From the NCBI GenBank assembly GCA_030847615.1, contig JAUMIR010000001.1, forward strand, positions 179,943,001 through 180,007,000: DNA of 64,000 nucleotides. The letters are read 5' to 3'. Positions 22,301 through 34,393 of the stretch are shown here, one piece after another. The notes beneath the pieces are model-generated. The model did not search any database. It was not told the origin of the DNA and was given only the letters and a program-made list of their open reading frames with translations. The DNA comes from Gambelia wislizenii. Its lineage: Eukaryota > Chordata > Lepidosauria > Squamata > Crotaphytidae. A program made the position numbers and the translations under genes. The first letter of the stretch is position 1, and each line of letters starts with the position of its first letter.

Positions 22301-25300
22301 TGTCTTACAGTTGTTTCTTTAAGAGATTTTTGTAATTTTCATCACTCTATGGACTTTATCAGATGCGGGGAAACACCACAAAAAACTGCATCCCAAATCA
22401 TGTCAGAAGACCACAATGATAACACAATAAAATAAAATAAAATACAACTACCGTAAATAAAGTATCATATTTAAATGCCATTATTTTTTTAAAAAAAATG
22501 TAAGATATTTTAAAAACAAAACAATGAAGTTATAAAAATACATAACAATAGAAGTTAAGAGTAAAGCTGTCCTTGATTTTTGTAGGTATATAAATCCTTT
22601 TCTGTTTGGTTCATGTGGCAAGGATGAGAAATCAGAAAATATTTTCTCTTAGCTTGTGAGATGGCAAGACATATTTATGTAGGTCTTAAGGGAATTTTCA
22701 TACTTGTGAGAACAAATTCAGGCAAATTGCACAGCTTAATTATGATAGCTTATTGCCTTGTTGCACAGACTTTTTAAAAACTGGAATCATCAGATGGGTC
22801 CTTTGTACAATTTATACCAATCTGTCCATCTTTTTGAACTTGATCTGTGTGTGCTTTGCTTTACAAAGGAGAAAGACACAAGTTTGGCACAAAAACATTT
22901 TGAGTAAATTGCTGAAAACTTGACAAAAACTATCTTGTTCTCACATTAGGGGTGAGAAATGTTGTGAGGGTTACACACTCTCAACAGGCTGTCTTGAAGT
23001 GTCAAGGCCAAGTAACTTTGTAGGAATTCTTTGTATCCCTAATCTTCTACAATCAGCAAATAAATCTCCCTTGTTCTATTAGATCCTTTAAGAAAAAACT
23101 TAATGCTATCCATCTGTCCATTTTCAACTCCAAAAATTCTAGATGGCCTCTGTTTCTCATTTTTGTATTGGCAGGTTTGTTATATTGCCACTGTTCACAT
23201 TATGTCACAGTATGTGTTCCCTTTACCTAGCCATAGCTTCACACTCTGTGTCAGTGCTTATCTACATGTAACATTACCCTTTGTGTTTGGAAAGACTGCT
23301 AGGAAAAATTATTGCCCTTGAGCTCAGTCCCTTATTCAGTGTCCAACCTGATTTATGTTTTCCACAACAGTGATCACCTAATCTGAACCTGAATTAAGTC
23401 TTGCAAAATGAAGTGCACACAGGGACTGTGGGGGAAAAAAACTTGGGTCACAATCTGTGAAAAGGGATGGGGTAAGACATTTTAAGAGAGAGAGAAAGAC
23501 AAACCAAGCTCTATTCAGAATTATTTTATCCTTTTTATTAGCAGCTTTAGCCCTTTTGTTATCTTGATTGCTGTTGGGGCTTTCTCTTTTAAAAACCTTC
23601 AGGAATTATTTACCGGAATAAAACAAAAGATCAAAGCAAAAACAGCTTATCCTCTTTTTAAAAAAATCATATTTTTTTCCCCTGTAGTATGGAATTATTA
23701 TTAATCTCTGTATAAGTAAAAGAGCTGCTGCAAAAAATGATGCTGCTTGGAATCCCCTAATGTGGTTTGGGTGGAATTGGAGATACTGGACATTTTCAAA
23801 TGGAGCCAAATGTCCCGTTCCTGCCCTGCATGCCCCAATCCCGTTCCTGCTGCGGAATAAAAGGAAAATGTTCAAACACCTTTATTCCACGGCAGGAATG
23901 TCCTCCCTCTCCCCAAACTGGCTGGCCATAAATGCAGCCATCGTAAGGCTGCCTTTATGACCGGGAACTGAAATCCTGCTCATTCTTGCAAGAGAACAGG
24001 CAGGAGGGAAATTTAAAAATAACTCTCCCAACTGTCAAAATACTACACCAAGCACAAAAACACATACCAAAAAAAACCCCCAAACCCACAAGTAACCCAG
24101 GGAGGGGAGGGAAGGGGAAGGGTGCCACTTACCTGGGTGTCCCATTCTTGCCTGGAAGTGGCCAGAACATACCTCCTCCCCACAGCTGTCATCACAGGAG
24201 AGGAACGGGACATCTTTCAGACTACTGTGATTCCATTACTATAATGGAACAGGTGGTCCAAAAACAATTTTCATGGGGAACAAGGGGAAAATATCATGGG
24301 GAAATGCAGAATGAGGACAGGGGAGACATGGAAAAGGGTCGATGACTTCTGAAAAGAAGATTTTTTCCTGACTCTGTTCCATGTCTCCCATGGAATAAAT
24401 ACCCCATCTGAAAATCTCCACTGACTCCTTGGTTTAAAAATCTCTTTTCATGTACCATCAGATCTCTCTTCTCTCTTAAGAAAAATGCAGTCCATCTTGT
24501 ATTGCATCTCTGTGTTACAAGTGAGTTATCATGTTCCAAAATCCAGGTAAAACCTAGCATTTATCAATAAATATTTTCTTTCCGTAATACTGTATAGATA
24601 ATTATGAGGTCTGCCATCATTACTAGTAGTCAGCAACATGGTTTGTTGGAAAATCAAATTAGATAGCAAGTAAATTTATTTAAAAATATTGTGTTCTCTC
24701 TCCACTATGTAAATATTGACTATTTTGTTTTACCAGACTTCCTATTTGCATGTACTGTACACAGAAATGAAATGCAGGAGCATGTGACAAAACAATGCAG
24801 GGATGTCCTTTCTCTGCTGAGGGGGTAGAGACTATAGTAAGGAGAGATTTAATGCTCACATCCCAGTGATCTCTCCTTCTTCGCAATGTGTGTGTATATG
24901 GGAGGGGGGGGCATGTTTGACATGTACATTATGTGCTTATATGGTGGGTCCATAGTGTGTAAGAGAACACTGGTGCCATGTGCAACCCTTAAGAATTTGC
25001 TGGTACACCAGTCCCACGCTTGGGCCATGAAAGCTTTCGCACCTTTCCCATGGATCTCACTAGATACTGATTCTCTGAGTACGGTGGGGAAGTGAAAATA
25101 TTTTAAAACCATTCTTTTAATTTGGTTGATATGGGCTGGGATAAGATAGAGAGAAGAGAAGAGGCAACTTTTGTCAGGGGATGATAGGACACGCAGTCCC
25201 CAGCAGAAGCCAAAAACTGTCTCAGTAGACTCAGTAGCAACCCTTTCCCAAGAATACTCACACACAGAGTGTTTGACGTCCAAATAATCAGGAGGCACTT

Positions 25301-27229
25301 TTATCTTCAGACTCAAACAGTTGCTATATATACAAATATTTACAATTCAGGGAAAAACTGCTTCACCAGGCTTCTGTAACTAAGGTAGACTAGGCAGTTC
25401 ATGGAGTCAGCCATTATGACTCAGCATGACTCTGCATTTGTTTAGCCATTTTATAATGGAGTTCAGTCTCTAACTCCTGACAACTTTACTTTAGTAGCAC
25501 CTGTAGAGACTCATCTAGGACAAACCATGTGAATTTATAGCTGCTCTGATAGTAAATAACCTAAGAACAAGACTGCATGCACCCTGCTGTCTCCTCACAC
25601 CCCACTGAGGTTTTGTTTTTTGTTTTTGTTTTTTTAACAACTGGCCCTGCAGATTATATAACATTTCTAGTGCACTTTCTTCTTGTTAAAAATGTGTTTC
25701 CCTTCTAAGTGCAGGCCAGATTCTTAGAGGCAAACAAGAAAAAGAGGTGGGTGAGTGGACAGCTGCTGTGTGTAGGTTGTTAGACTTCTTTTTGATGCTT
25801 GCATGCCAGCTCTGCCGTAGGAGTGTAGCAAATGGTGGCATCGCTGAGGTAAAAACATGTGCTAAGCCCAATTTCAGCTTTAGACATATGACCAGGCTTT
25901 ATGCTGGCAATTTAAAAAGTTATCCTACAGCTCCCAGGTTTTGTTTGTTGTTGTTTTTTCCAGTCCTCTCAAGGTGCTGATCCCGCCCACACAACCTTGT
26001 TGCTGACATAACAAACACAATTGGGTGGTGATGGTGGGGAGTTACTTGTTTATCAGTGTGCTTTTCTTATTGCAAATAAATAAATAAATAAATAATCCTG
26101 AATGCTCAAATGAGCCAGAGCTTAGACATCATGATTGCAGTATCAACTCTAATAGAATAATAAATCATTTAAGTTAAGTCCATTGTCTGAATGCTGTATT
26201 TTAAACTGTAGAGATTGTATGTCTGTCTGTTTCTTTTTTTAAAAAAAAGACTTGATTTGTGTTGAGTGGAGAGAGAAATGGCAGCATTATGTTTTTGTAA
26301 TATAGCACACTGTACAGGGTGTGCTGTTGAATTAAAATGTCATTGTCCCCTTTTCAAAGGCTATAGTAGCAGTGCTTTTTATATAACATGTTGATTATAC
26401 TCAACCCCAGCATTTCAAAACCAGCCTGTTGCTTTCAGCTGCCTTCTCTTCTTGCCTCCTTCATTCATTTTGAATTTTTCAGTCTCTTCTAAAATTGTTT
26501 TGGTCTTAACAGTGTCTTAGGAAAGGGCAGATTCCCCAGTTTTAAGAAATCTGAAGTAAGCTGTATGTTGGAACTGAATTGTATTCCCAGGTAATATTAT
26601 TTATATGAAGATAAAGGGATGAGAGTAAAATCATTATGTATCCTTTTAGCTGGTGAAGCTCTCTAATTTCTGGTTGCAATTCTGAACCAACAAGTCCATG
26701 AGTAAATGGGGATCTAATTTGGATGGGGACTTCCCCCTTCAGTTTGATGCTTCCATCCAGGGCATGTTCCACGCATGAAACATGGATGTTCCATCCATGA
26801 AATGATGTGTATGCAGAGGCAGCTGTTCACACACTTGTCATTTCATGTGTGGAACATCCTCTGAAACTGAAGTAACTGTAGAATCTTGTATCTACAAATA
26901 ACAGTCATTATTATATGTAGTGCATTTATATGTTTAAAAAATTGGTTGATAATTCTATCTGGGCATGTTTCTGAACCTAAATGTAAATAGGAAAACCCAG
27001 TCTGGGAAAGTGAGGGAGGGGAAAATCCACAAGCTGGACAGGAGCAATTCTGCCTGTTAATCACCTGAATCATGTGTGATGGCCGGTATTCAAAACAGGA
27101 GAGACCAGTGGAAGGCATATTTGATAGGTGGTGATATAGAATCAGGAGATACTGTGGAAATAATCACATTAGTTGGAGAGTGTAAACAATTTAGTTGCAA
27201 TTTGGATAAAAAGAAGAAAATGTGGCAAC
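22301..27229. other. Mostly unannotated spacer
   Basis: An inverted pair AAATGTCCCGTTCCT (23,808-23,822) and AGGAACGGGACAT (24,201-24,213) marks a possible degraded foldback element of about 430 bp. An (AAAT)n run is at about 26,073-26,093. Frames such as 24,849-25,316 minus (155 codons) show no domain and no coding signature. I see no gene or other named repeat in these 4.9 kb. Confidence 0.45.
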
Positions 27230-29015
27230 CAAGTACAAGACTTGCTGTTTGACAAACTGGTCCAACATCTCTGCTGCTGCATGAGGCAGCTTTATTGGTA
27301 TGCAATCTGTTCCTGGTGATTTATTTCTCCTAAGTACTCAGGGAACAGCTTCCTCTTCATTTTCTAAAATTGGAGGTTCATCTACAAATGGTACTTCCTT
27401 GAATGAATCTGTGATTTTTTCATCTCTTTTATATAGTTCTTCTGTGTATTGTGTCCTTTGTCTTTCTATTTCTACTTGGTCATGTAATATGTTCCCCTGC
27501 TGGTCATAGAGGACCCCCACTCTTGGTTTAAATTTCCCTTTGATTTCTTGTGGAAGGGGTCTCTTCTTCCTTTTTTGTTGTCACCTTCTATTTTTCTTCA
27601 TTGATTATATAGTAGTTCTCTTTGAACCTGCACACAAGTTGCTGAATAGTTGCATTCAAGGTTCTGGTTCTATTTCTGTCCCCTTTTACATTTGCTTTTC
27701 ATCTGTCCCTAACTGCTTGAAGAGTTTCATTTGTCATCCATTGAGGTGTCTCTTTTGCTTTGGCTGCAGATAGTGTCTTGTTACATTTCTCCCTGGCAAT
27801 GTCCCTGGCTTCAGTCCAGAGATCTTCTGGCTCCCAGTCAATTTGGCTTAATAGTGCAAATCTAATTTTTACATTACCTTTAAATTCTACAGGGCTGTTC
27901 TTCAGGTAGCAGTTTGGCATGATGGTTGGTTTACTGTTGGTTTAGTCTTCTTTGGTTTTACTCTAACGTTTGATATTAGTAGTTCATGGTCTGTGCCACA
28001 GTGTGCTCCTGGTCTTGTTTTTTGCAGGAAGAATGGAGCTTCTCCATCTTCGGCTTCCAATTATGTAATCTATTTGATTTCTATATTGGCCATCAGGTGA
28101 TGTCCAGATATACTGTTGCCTCTTGGCTTGCTTTAAGATGTGTTTGCAATAAGCAAACTGTTTGCTTCATTAAATTCAGTCAGTTGCTCGCCTACTTCAT
28201 TTCTTGATCCTAGGCCATTTTTTCCTATATCTTTGATTCTGCTCTCTTTCCTAATTTTGCATTACAATCACCTATGATTAACAAGACTGTTTTTGTGTGT
28301 GGTCAATTTCCTCCTAGACTCCAGCATAGAATCTTACCATTTCTTCTTCTTATGCCTCTGTAGTTAGAACGTAAACTTGGATTATGGTTCTATTGATGGG
28401 TTTTCCCTGAAGTCTTATAGATATAATTCAGTCAGACTTAATCAGACTAGCCCCTTAGAACATACTTTTGCTGACATTAAAAAAAAAAAACAAACAATTT
28501 TTATGTCGGCAAAAGAATGCACCCCCCCCCTGGACTTACCTCCTTTCCCAGCAAAGGCAGCTCCGGCAATAAAGAGGACGTAAACAGAGCCCCATTCACT
28601 TCCTTGCTTGAAATCCCATTAAACTTCATTTCACATGAAATTCAAAAATAAAAACACAAATAAAGCATTTAAAGTTTTAAAAAGCACATGCACGCATACA
28701 CATCCACTTTAAAAGACCTGAGGTTTTGCACACCGGCAATGCTGGCACAAAAGTGGTAGGGGGATCTATTGGCGGCTTAAGCTGTCAATTAAAAAGTACA
28801 GATTTGGGGCTGATTTTACCACGAAAGGGTGACATCATCTGATCTGCGTGCCCTTTTGCAGTTATGTGGCGCCATTATGATGCAATATTTTGAGTGTCTG
28901 ATAAAGTCCTTAGGCTTTACATTATATCCTTTGACTGCTTTTGCTACATCTCTCCTCACTATTAATACCACCCCATTTCTTCTTAGATTTTCATTTCCTA
29001 AGTAACATATGTTGG
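27230..29015 (-). mobile_element. BovB/RTE LINE, inverted 5' part (endonuclease to RT start)
   Basis: Read on the minus strand from 29,015 downward, the BovB order is kept: 'NENLRRNGVVLIVRRDVAKA' (endonuclease, about 28,990-28,925), a MITE interruption (28,434-28,909), 'RLQGKPINRTIIQVYVLTT' (about 28,425-28,360), a decayed 'SLLIANTSFK' plus 'TVYLDIT' segment (about 28,170-28,090), the linker 'KETPQWMTNETLQAVRDR' (about 27,755-27,700), 'YTEELYKRDEKITDSF' (about 27,450-27,405) and an RT-start-like 'GTDCIPIKLP' (about 27,320-27,290). Many stops and frameshifts. The 3' part of the element follows on the opposite strand. Confidence 0.88.
28434..28909. mobile_element. TTATCAGA-family MITE inserted in BovB
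   Basis: Right end CTGATAAAGTCC (28,909) is followed by TTA; the left end AGACTTAATCAGAC at 28,434 is its decayed partner. Internal segments (GGACTTACCTCCTTTCCCAGC, CAATAAAGAGGACGTAAACAG, GAGCCCCATTCACTTCCT) match the outer element at 49,940-51,353 in the same order. BovB endonuclease sequence resumes on both sides, so the MITE landed in an existing BovB copy. Non-autonomous, 476 bp. Confidence 0.85.
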
Positions 29016-30092
29016 AGAATGCAGCATACAAAAGAATTTCAGAAGAAAAACAGTTTGTGCTTTCTAGATTATAACAAAGCCTATGACTGCATAGATCTTT
29101 TTTTAAAAAAAAAAAAAAATCCCTGTAGATGACTCAACAGAAATGAGTGTGCTGCAACATTTGTCTTAACGTTTGACTTATACCCTAGCCATGGGGTCAG
29201 AGTATTTAGGGGGAAAATGATTCCCAATTGTCAAAGTTGTTGGGCTAGGGTGCACTTTATCACTCTCTCTGATTTATACATAGATCATATCATTCAGAAA
29301 GTGGTATTAGATTTTCATGGAAAACTGGAAGAAGAAGCATCAATAATTTAAGATATACAAATGACACCGTATAATTAGCAGAAAATAACAAGGAGTTGGA
29401 ATGAATACAGGAGAAAGGTAATGAAGAAATTACAAAGACAGGCTACAGTTGAATATTGAGGGGAAGGAATAATGCCCACAGTTGCTTTATATAATTTTTA
29501 AAATGGTCGATGAAGACATTGACGTAGTTAAAGATTTTCTATACCTTGGCTCAGTCATTAATCAAAATGGACACTATATTAAAGAAATCAGAAGAAGGCT
29601 AAGACTTGTAAAGACAGCTATGAAAGAACTGGATAAGATCCTCAAATATAAATATAGGCCCTTAAATACCAAAGTCAGAATTATCCAGGTGTAGTATTTC
29701 CAATTTCTATGTATGGGTGGGAAAGCTGGACAGTGAAGAAAACTGACAGGACAAAAATCAACTATTTTGAAACGTGGTACTGGAGGACTGCCAAAAAGAC
29801 AAATAAATGGGTCCAAGAACAAATCAAACCTCTAGAAGCCCAAAGGACTAAACTGGCTATTGTGCTTGGGGCATATCATGCAGTGACATGACTCATTGGA
29901 AAGGACAATAGTCCTCAGAAAAATTGAAGATAGTAGGAAAAGAACAAGACATTGCAGACAGATTGACTCAATAAAGAAGGTCATGACCCTGCATTTGCAA
30001 GACCTGAATAGGGTTAATGACATGTTCTCTTGAAGGTTTCTCATTCACAGGGTTGCCATAAGTGAAAACCAACTTGACAGCACATGACAACT
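29016..30092 (+). mobile_element. BovB/RTE LINE, 3' part (RT to 3' end)
   Basis: The plus strand starts at 'TKEFQKK...CFLDYNKAYDCID' (RT motif A, about 29,020-29,090). It continues past frameshifts to 'VKDFLYLGSVINQNGHYIKE' (29,528-29,590), 'KTAMKELDKILKYKYRPLNT' (about 29,617-29,676) and 'MYGWESWTVKKTDRTKINYF' (29,709-29,770). The last part, AGGGTTGCCATAAGTGAAAA followed by CTTGACAGCACATGACAAC, is the BovB 3' terminus shared with squamate SINE tails. The motif C (YADD) region near 29,360-29,380 reads as decayed. Stops are frequent; the copy is dead. Confidence 0.9.
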
Positions 30093-31596
30093 AGTTTTAC
30101 TGGGTCTGGACTTCAAAAACCTGTATGCATCACCACCTAAAGTCCAATTTACAGCATAGTGAGTTGTTTCTAGCACAAGAGCTAATTATAAAAGTCTAAA
30201 TTTACAGATTTTTAACCAAACTACTGATCTCAGAATGAGATAGAAGCCTTTGTACTATCTGTGCTTGCTTTAAACTGAAATCTCTTGCTGAAAGCAGTGG
30301 CATGTTCCTTAAGGTAGCTAATATCAAAACAAAGCTGTTGACCATGGTTCTTATTACTGATCTTCATGTCTTCTGCATCTTGATCTGGAGTGCATTGCCA
30401 CTGATTTCAGGAGAGATCCCACCACCACCAGTATGTATTCTTACAAGTGTCAAAATAGGGGGGAAGTAGCCTTTATAATTCCTGAATTCCTGCATAGCTT
30501 TGCATGGTAGAGTGGTATAAATAGGCAAATCAATTACACATAGTGACAAGCTATAGAAAATAGTTTATGCATGATGTACTAGGAGAAAATAATATACTAT
30601 GAAGGTTCAGTGAACAGGCTTTGTCTCATATTTTATTTATCACTCTCATTGTTTTGCCTGTGGCAACAGCCTTATGGGCCATGATCTTATTAAATCTTGT
30701 AGGGTCAGCTCTAGTTATTACTTGAAAATATATGAAATGGTGCCTTGTATGAAATATGTAGGTAAACATTTTGAAGTGACTAGAAACCACTAGTGCTCTG
30801 TGTGACTTTGCAGCAACAATATCTAAGCTAAAGCAGCAATGCACAATATTGAAGATGGATGGACCACCTTGAAAGGGTAGGCATATAGGCTTGTGTCTAG
30901 GTATGTAGATATGTCTTGCAAAACATCACAATATTTCTTATTTTATACACATAGGATTTCCAGGTCAGGAATATCCCAGCCTCTGAAATTTCAGGGCCAA
31001 AAGAGAGACCTAGGGCGACCTGGTGACACTGTTAAATAATGATACATTAACTATGAAAACAGTTGTTCAGACATTGGTCTAACAATATTTCTGTGGCTAG
31101 AAATTATTTATTATTTAATTTAACTAATTAAATTAATTAAAACAATTAAATCCTCTTAGCCCTGTATTGAACAGAATACCTTTGCATGCATTGATTTTTT
31201 AACAACACGTAGGAGTTGTCCAACCAAAGATTTTACAAGCTCCATTGGAACAGAGAAACACAAACCTGTCCTGGTTTTCTTCTTAAACACTTTTGTAAGT
31301 ATTGATTTTAACATGTGGGAGTTACAGACCAACCAAACAAAATGTTCCAAGTAAAAAAGAACATTTTCTAAACCCTGCTTTTAAGGGATTGTCACCCATT
31401 CTGACTTCAGGAAGAGTGACTAGCACTGGGGCTCTGCTTTCACGGAGCTCAGGGTAGGTGATTTTGCCCCAGTGTAGACAAGCAGTGAACAACTAGGAGA
31501 TTTGGGGAGGGGAAGAAGGAGAAGAGAGGAAGGAAAATAAGACATGTAGTAGCTGTGAATTGAGGGTAAGGGAGGTAAGACAGTAAAAGAAGATAA
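30093..31596. other. Unannotated spacer
   Basis: AT-rich sequence with a run of ATTAATTAA-type words near 31,115-31,150. No gene or named repeat was recognised. Confidence 0.5.
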
Positions 31597-31900
31597 GGAG
31601 ATTATCAGACATGGGGGATGCGCCAAAAAAATCACGTTCCCAACCACACCAGAAGATTGCTAGAAGAAAAGAAAGGGTTTTCTTTGTTACCAGACACCCA
31701 CATCCTTCTGCCGTTCTGGGGGTGTAGTGCTGCCACGGAGGAGGCTTCCCTTTTCTATTGATGGGGACAAGCTGCTAATAGAAAGGGACACTTTACTCAT
31801 AGCCGTGCTACATCCTTGGCATGCTGGAGGGTGACATCTTCTGGTAATCTTGCCCCTTCCTGTTCTTCTGACATGGTTTTTGACATGTCTGATGATCTCC
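31597..31900 (-). mobile_element. MITE, GGAGATTATCAGACATG family
   Basis: Ends GGAGATTATCAGACATGG (31,597) and, inverted, GGAGATCATCAGACATGT (ending 31,900) are flanked by TAA and TCA, one mismatch from a 3-bp duplication. The body, including GCTGCTAATAGAAAGGGACA and AAGCCTCC-like words, is the reverse of copies at 36,032 and 46,593. No coding capacity; 304 bp. Confidence 0.85.
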
Positions 31901-32049
31901 TCAGAATGAGAGAGATTATGAGGGAATGAGAGGTTATGTGGGGTGGGGAGAGAGAAGGAGAAAGAGGATAAGATGATAAGAGAAAAAGATTGAGATGCAG
32001 AAGCAAAAGGCATCAAGTGCTGATTCACTTCAAAACATTTCTATACCGT

Positions 32050-32285
32050 AGATGTTTACACACTGTTTAAACCTTTTAATCCCATTTTTACCCCTAAAAC
32101 TTTTTACCCTATTTTTAATGTCTTGATTTTTCTCATATGTTTTAGTCTATTTAAATTATATTTAAATTGTTAAATTATTTTTATTGTTTAAAATTGTTTT
32201 GATCTATCAATATTGTTTTTACTCATACACCAGCTAGACATAGGCCAGGATAGAAATGATTCAATAAATAACTATCTTACTTTCT
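32050..32285 (+). mobile_element. Probable L2-like LINE 3' UTR/tail
   Basis: An AT-rich segment with TTTTAATCCCATTTTTACCCC, repeated TTAAATTGTT words and an end GGCCAGGATAGAAATGATTCAATAAATAA resembles a plus-strand, decayed L2 3' end (GGCGGGATATAAAT...AATAAATAA in intact copies). The call depends on weak similarity. Confidence 0.35.
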
Positions 32286-32327
32286 TTTATGATGTTTTCA
32301 TTGACAAGGAAGATAAATTTAAACTTA

Positions 32328-32370
32328 TCTCTCTCTCTTTCTCTCTTTCTCTTTCTCTCTCTCTCTCTCT
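32328..32370. repeat. (TC)n / (TTTC)n tract
   Basis: An interrupted pyrimidine tract of about 43 bp made of TC and TTTC units. Confidence 0.95.
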
Positions 32371-33040
32371 GTTTTGGCAAGAAGGAGTTCCCCAATCTAG
32401 ACTGGGCCCATAGTGGGAGTATATGGGGTTTTAATAGTTAGAACCTCTCTATTTCCCATGATAGAGACCCAAGCCAGATTGGATTTGCCATGCTTACTTT
32501 TGACCGGTATGTGTGTGTGTTGCTATACCTTTAAAATAATATATAGTTTGACTTTGAGTAGGTCTATCACCACTATTATTCTCCACTGACCTCAATTTCT
32601 TTCAGAGGCTCCCAGACCTGTGCATATACTGCTGGTGCAGAAGAAATGGCTGGCTATCATTATCACAGATGTTAACATCTAATATTACCACTGATAGTAA
32701 TTACATTGTTGTCATACTCAAGGGCAATATGGAGATGTTTGCTGGCCAAACATTTGAAGAGGCCAAAATTGTACAGCCATGCTGATCTAAGTTCCCTTGA
32801 ACTGGCTAACTGCATACTTTGATGTGGCTGGAGATTATGATCTAGACCTGCTAGTATTCATGTATTTATTTATTTATCATCCATCCATCCTTCCATCCAT
32901 TTCATGTCTGTATAGCTAGATTGTGGTTAATTTATTTAGTATTTGGGTCTTTGTGGACACTTCATCCTTCTTTTTGAGTCTTCTTCTCTATTAACACTTA
33001 TAGCCTGAGTATGAATGACACATGCAGTGCTCTAATTGAC
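32371..33040. other. Unannotated spacer
   Basis: A short (CATC)n-type run lies near 32,878-32,900. No gene or named repeat was recognised. Confidence 0.5.
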
Positions 33041-33043
33041 ACA

Positions 33044-33384
33044 GGACATTTTCAGACACCCCTTACTGGCAAGCAGCCTCTGGAGAAGTAACGAGGCTGC
33101 TGCGTGGCAGGGGGTCGATTTCGGACACTGCTGTCTGTCTCTCGATGTCGTCCTTGACTGTTCCGGTTAGCATTGAAGGCGGGCATGCTATTTTTCACTC
33201 ACGGAAGTTGTAAAAAATAGTAAAGTGAGTAAAAAATAGTGCGGCCGCCTTCAATGCTAGCCAGAACAGTCACAGACGATGCCAAGAGAGGGATGGCGTC
33301 ATCCAAAATGGACCCCCTGCCGCGTAGCAGCCTCGTAACTGCTCCGGAGGCTGCTTGCGCAGTAAGGAGCATCTGAAAATGTCC
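33044..33384. mobile_element. Foldback MITE with ACA target duplication
   Basis: GGACATTTTCAGACACCCCT at 33,044 and its inverted counterpart (reverse of AGGAGCATCTGAAAATGTCC ending 33,384) are flanked by ACA at 33,041-33,043 and 33,385-33,387. The inverted repeat continues nearly to the centre: AGCAGCCTC...GGAG, CGAGGCTGCTGCG, CCTTGACTGTTCCGGTTAGC and GCCTTCAATGCTAGCCAGAA pair across it. The centre holds two AAAAAATAGT words around 33,208-33,240. CpG-rich for this window, so relatively unmethylated or young. 341 bp, non-coding. Confidence 0.88.
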
Positions 33385-33387
33385 ACA

Positions 33388-34182
33388 TACTCCTTTAAAT
33401 TGCTGCGTTTTTCCTCAACAAAGATCACATATGTGGAAGCCACTACTCGTTCCACATATTCTATTGAAAGAAATGGCAATGGCAATGTGCAGGTTGGTTT
33501 GATTCCAATTTAATGTGAGATGTATGAATACTTCTATTGAAGTCTAAAATCCAAACTGGCAAGTGGGCAATGCATATACAAATGAGTAATATAATAATTA
33601 ACACATATTCTTGTAAGCAATATGGAAGTCAGGTTAATAAATGCTATAGACTTGGTAATCATTTTTTCCACCCAAGATCAAAATCATTCAGAAGTACTAA
33701 AGATAGCACCTGCCAGCCTTCAGAAGGCGTTAAAGGCATTTTCATAGAGACTAGATTATAAGGAAAAGCAGTTTTGCTCTGTTTGTTATTACAAGAGATG
33801 ATAACAAAAATATTCCAGAACACTGTAAAGCAATGATTTATGAGCTGTCAGTCTAAAATTTCCCAGAACAGATAAAAACCCTTTCTAGCAATGATTAGAG
33901 GTTGCAGTATGTTCTGATGTAACTAAAAAGTTAGAACAAATACAGTACATTAAAAAAATACAATGGGGCTGGGGGGAGATTCCAGCTAACTCTTATGAGC
34001 CACAGGACTTTCTCTCTGCTTCCTTTCATTCAAATTGTGGCTACCATTACTGCTGTTGATCTAGAAAAAGAGGAAGGTGAACAATCTGACTACCCTGTGG
34101 CTTAATCCTCTAGGGACAAGTTGTTCAGCCTAACCATAACATTGCATACCTTTTTCTCTCATTAACTACAAGAAAAGTAACC
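33388..34182. other. Unannotated spacer
   Basis: No gene or named repeat was recognised between the two MITEs. Confidence 0.5.
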
Positions 34183-34185
34183 TTA

Positions 34186-34390
34186 GGGTGCATTTACACT
34201 GTAGAAATCATGTAGTTTGACACCACTTTAACAGCTCTATCTCCATCTTATGGAATCCTGGGATTTGTAGTTTTACAAGGCCTTTAGCCTTCTCTGCCAA
34301 ACAAAACTACAAGTCTCAAGATTCTATAGAATGGAGCCATGGCAGTTAAAGTGGTGTCAAACTGCATTATTTCTACAGTGTAGATGCACC
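34186..34390. mobile_element. Palindromic MITE with TTA target duplication
   Basis: GGGTGCATTTACACTGTAGA at 34,186 pairs with TCTACAGTGTAGATGCACC ending at 34,390, with TTA at 34,183-34,185 and 34,391-34,393. Inner arms also pair: AGTTTGACACCACTTTAAC with GTTAAAGTGGTGTCAAACT, and AATCCTGGGATTTGTAGTTTT with its inverse. This is a well-known squamate interspersed repeat by appearance. The TIR shares the GTTTACAC-like core with the larger elements at 12.7, 50.3 and 55.8 kb. Confidence 0.9.
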
Positions 34391-34393
34391 TTA

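Noticed and set aside
29100..29120. A-run inside the BovB RT as a second insertion's tail
   Set aside because: The BovB reading resumes nearby with no sign of a separate element or target duplication.
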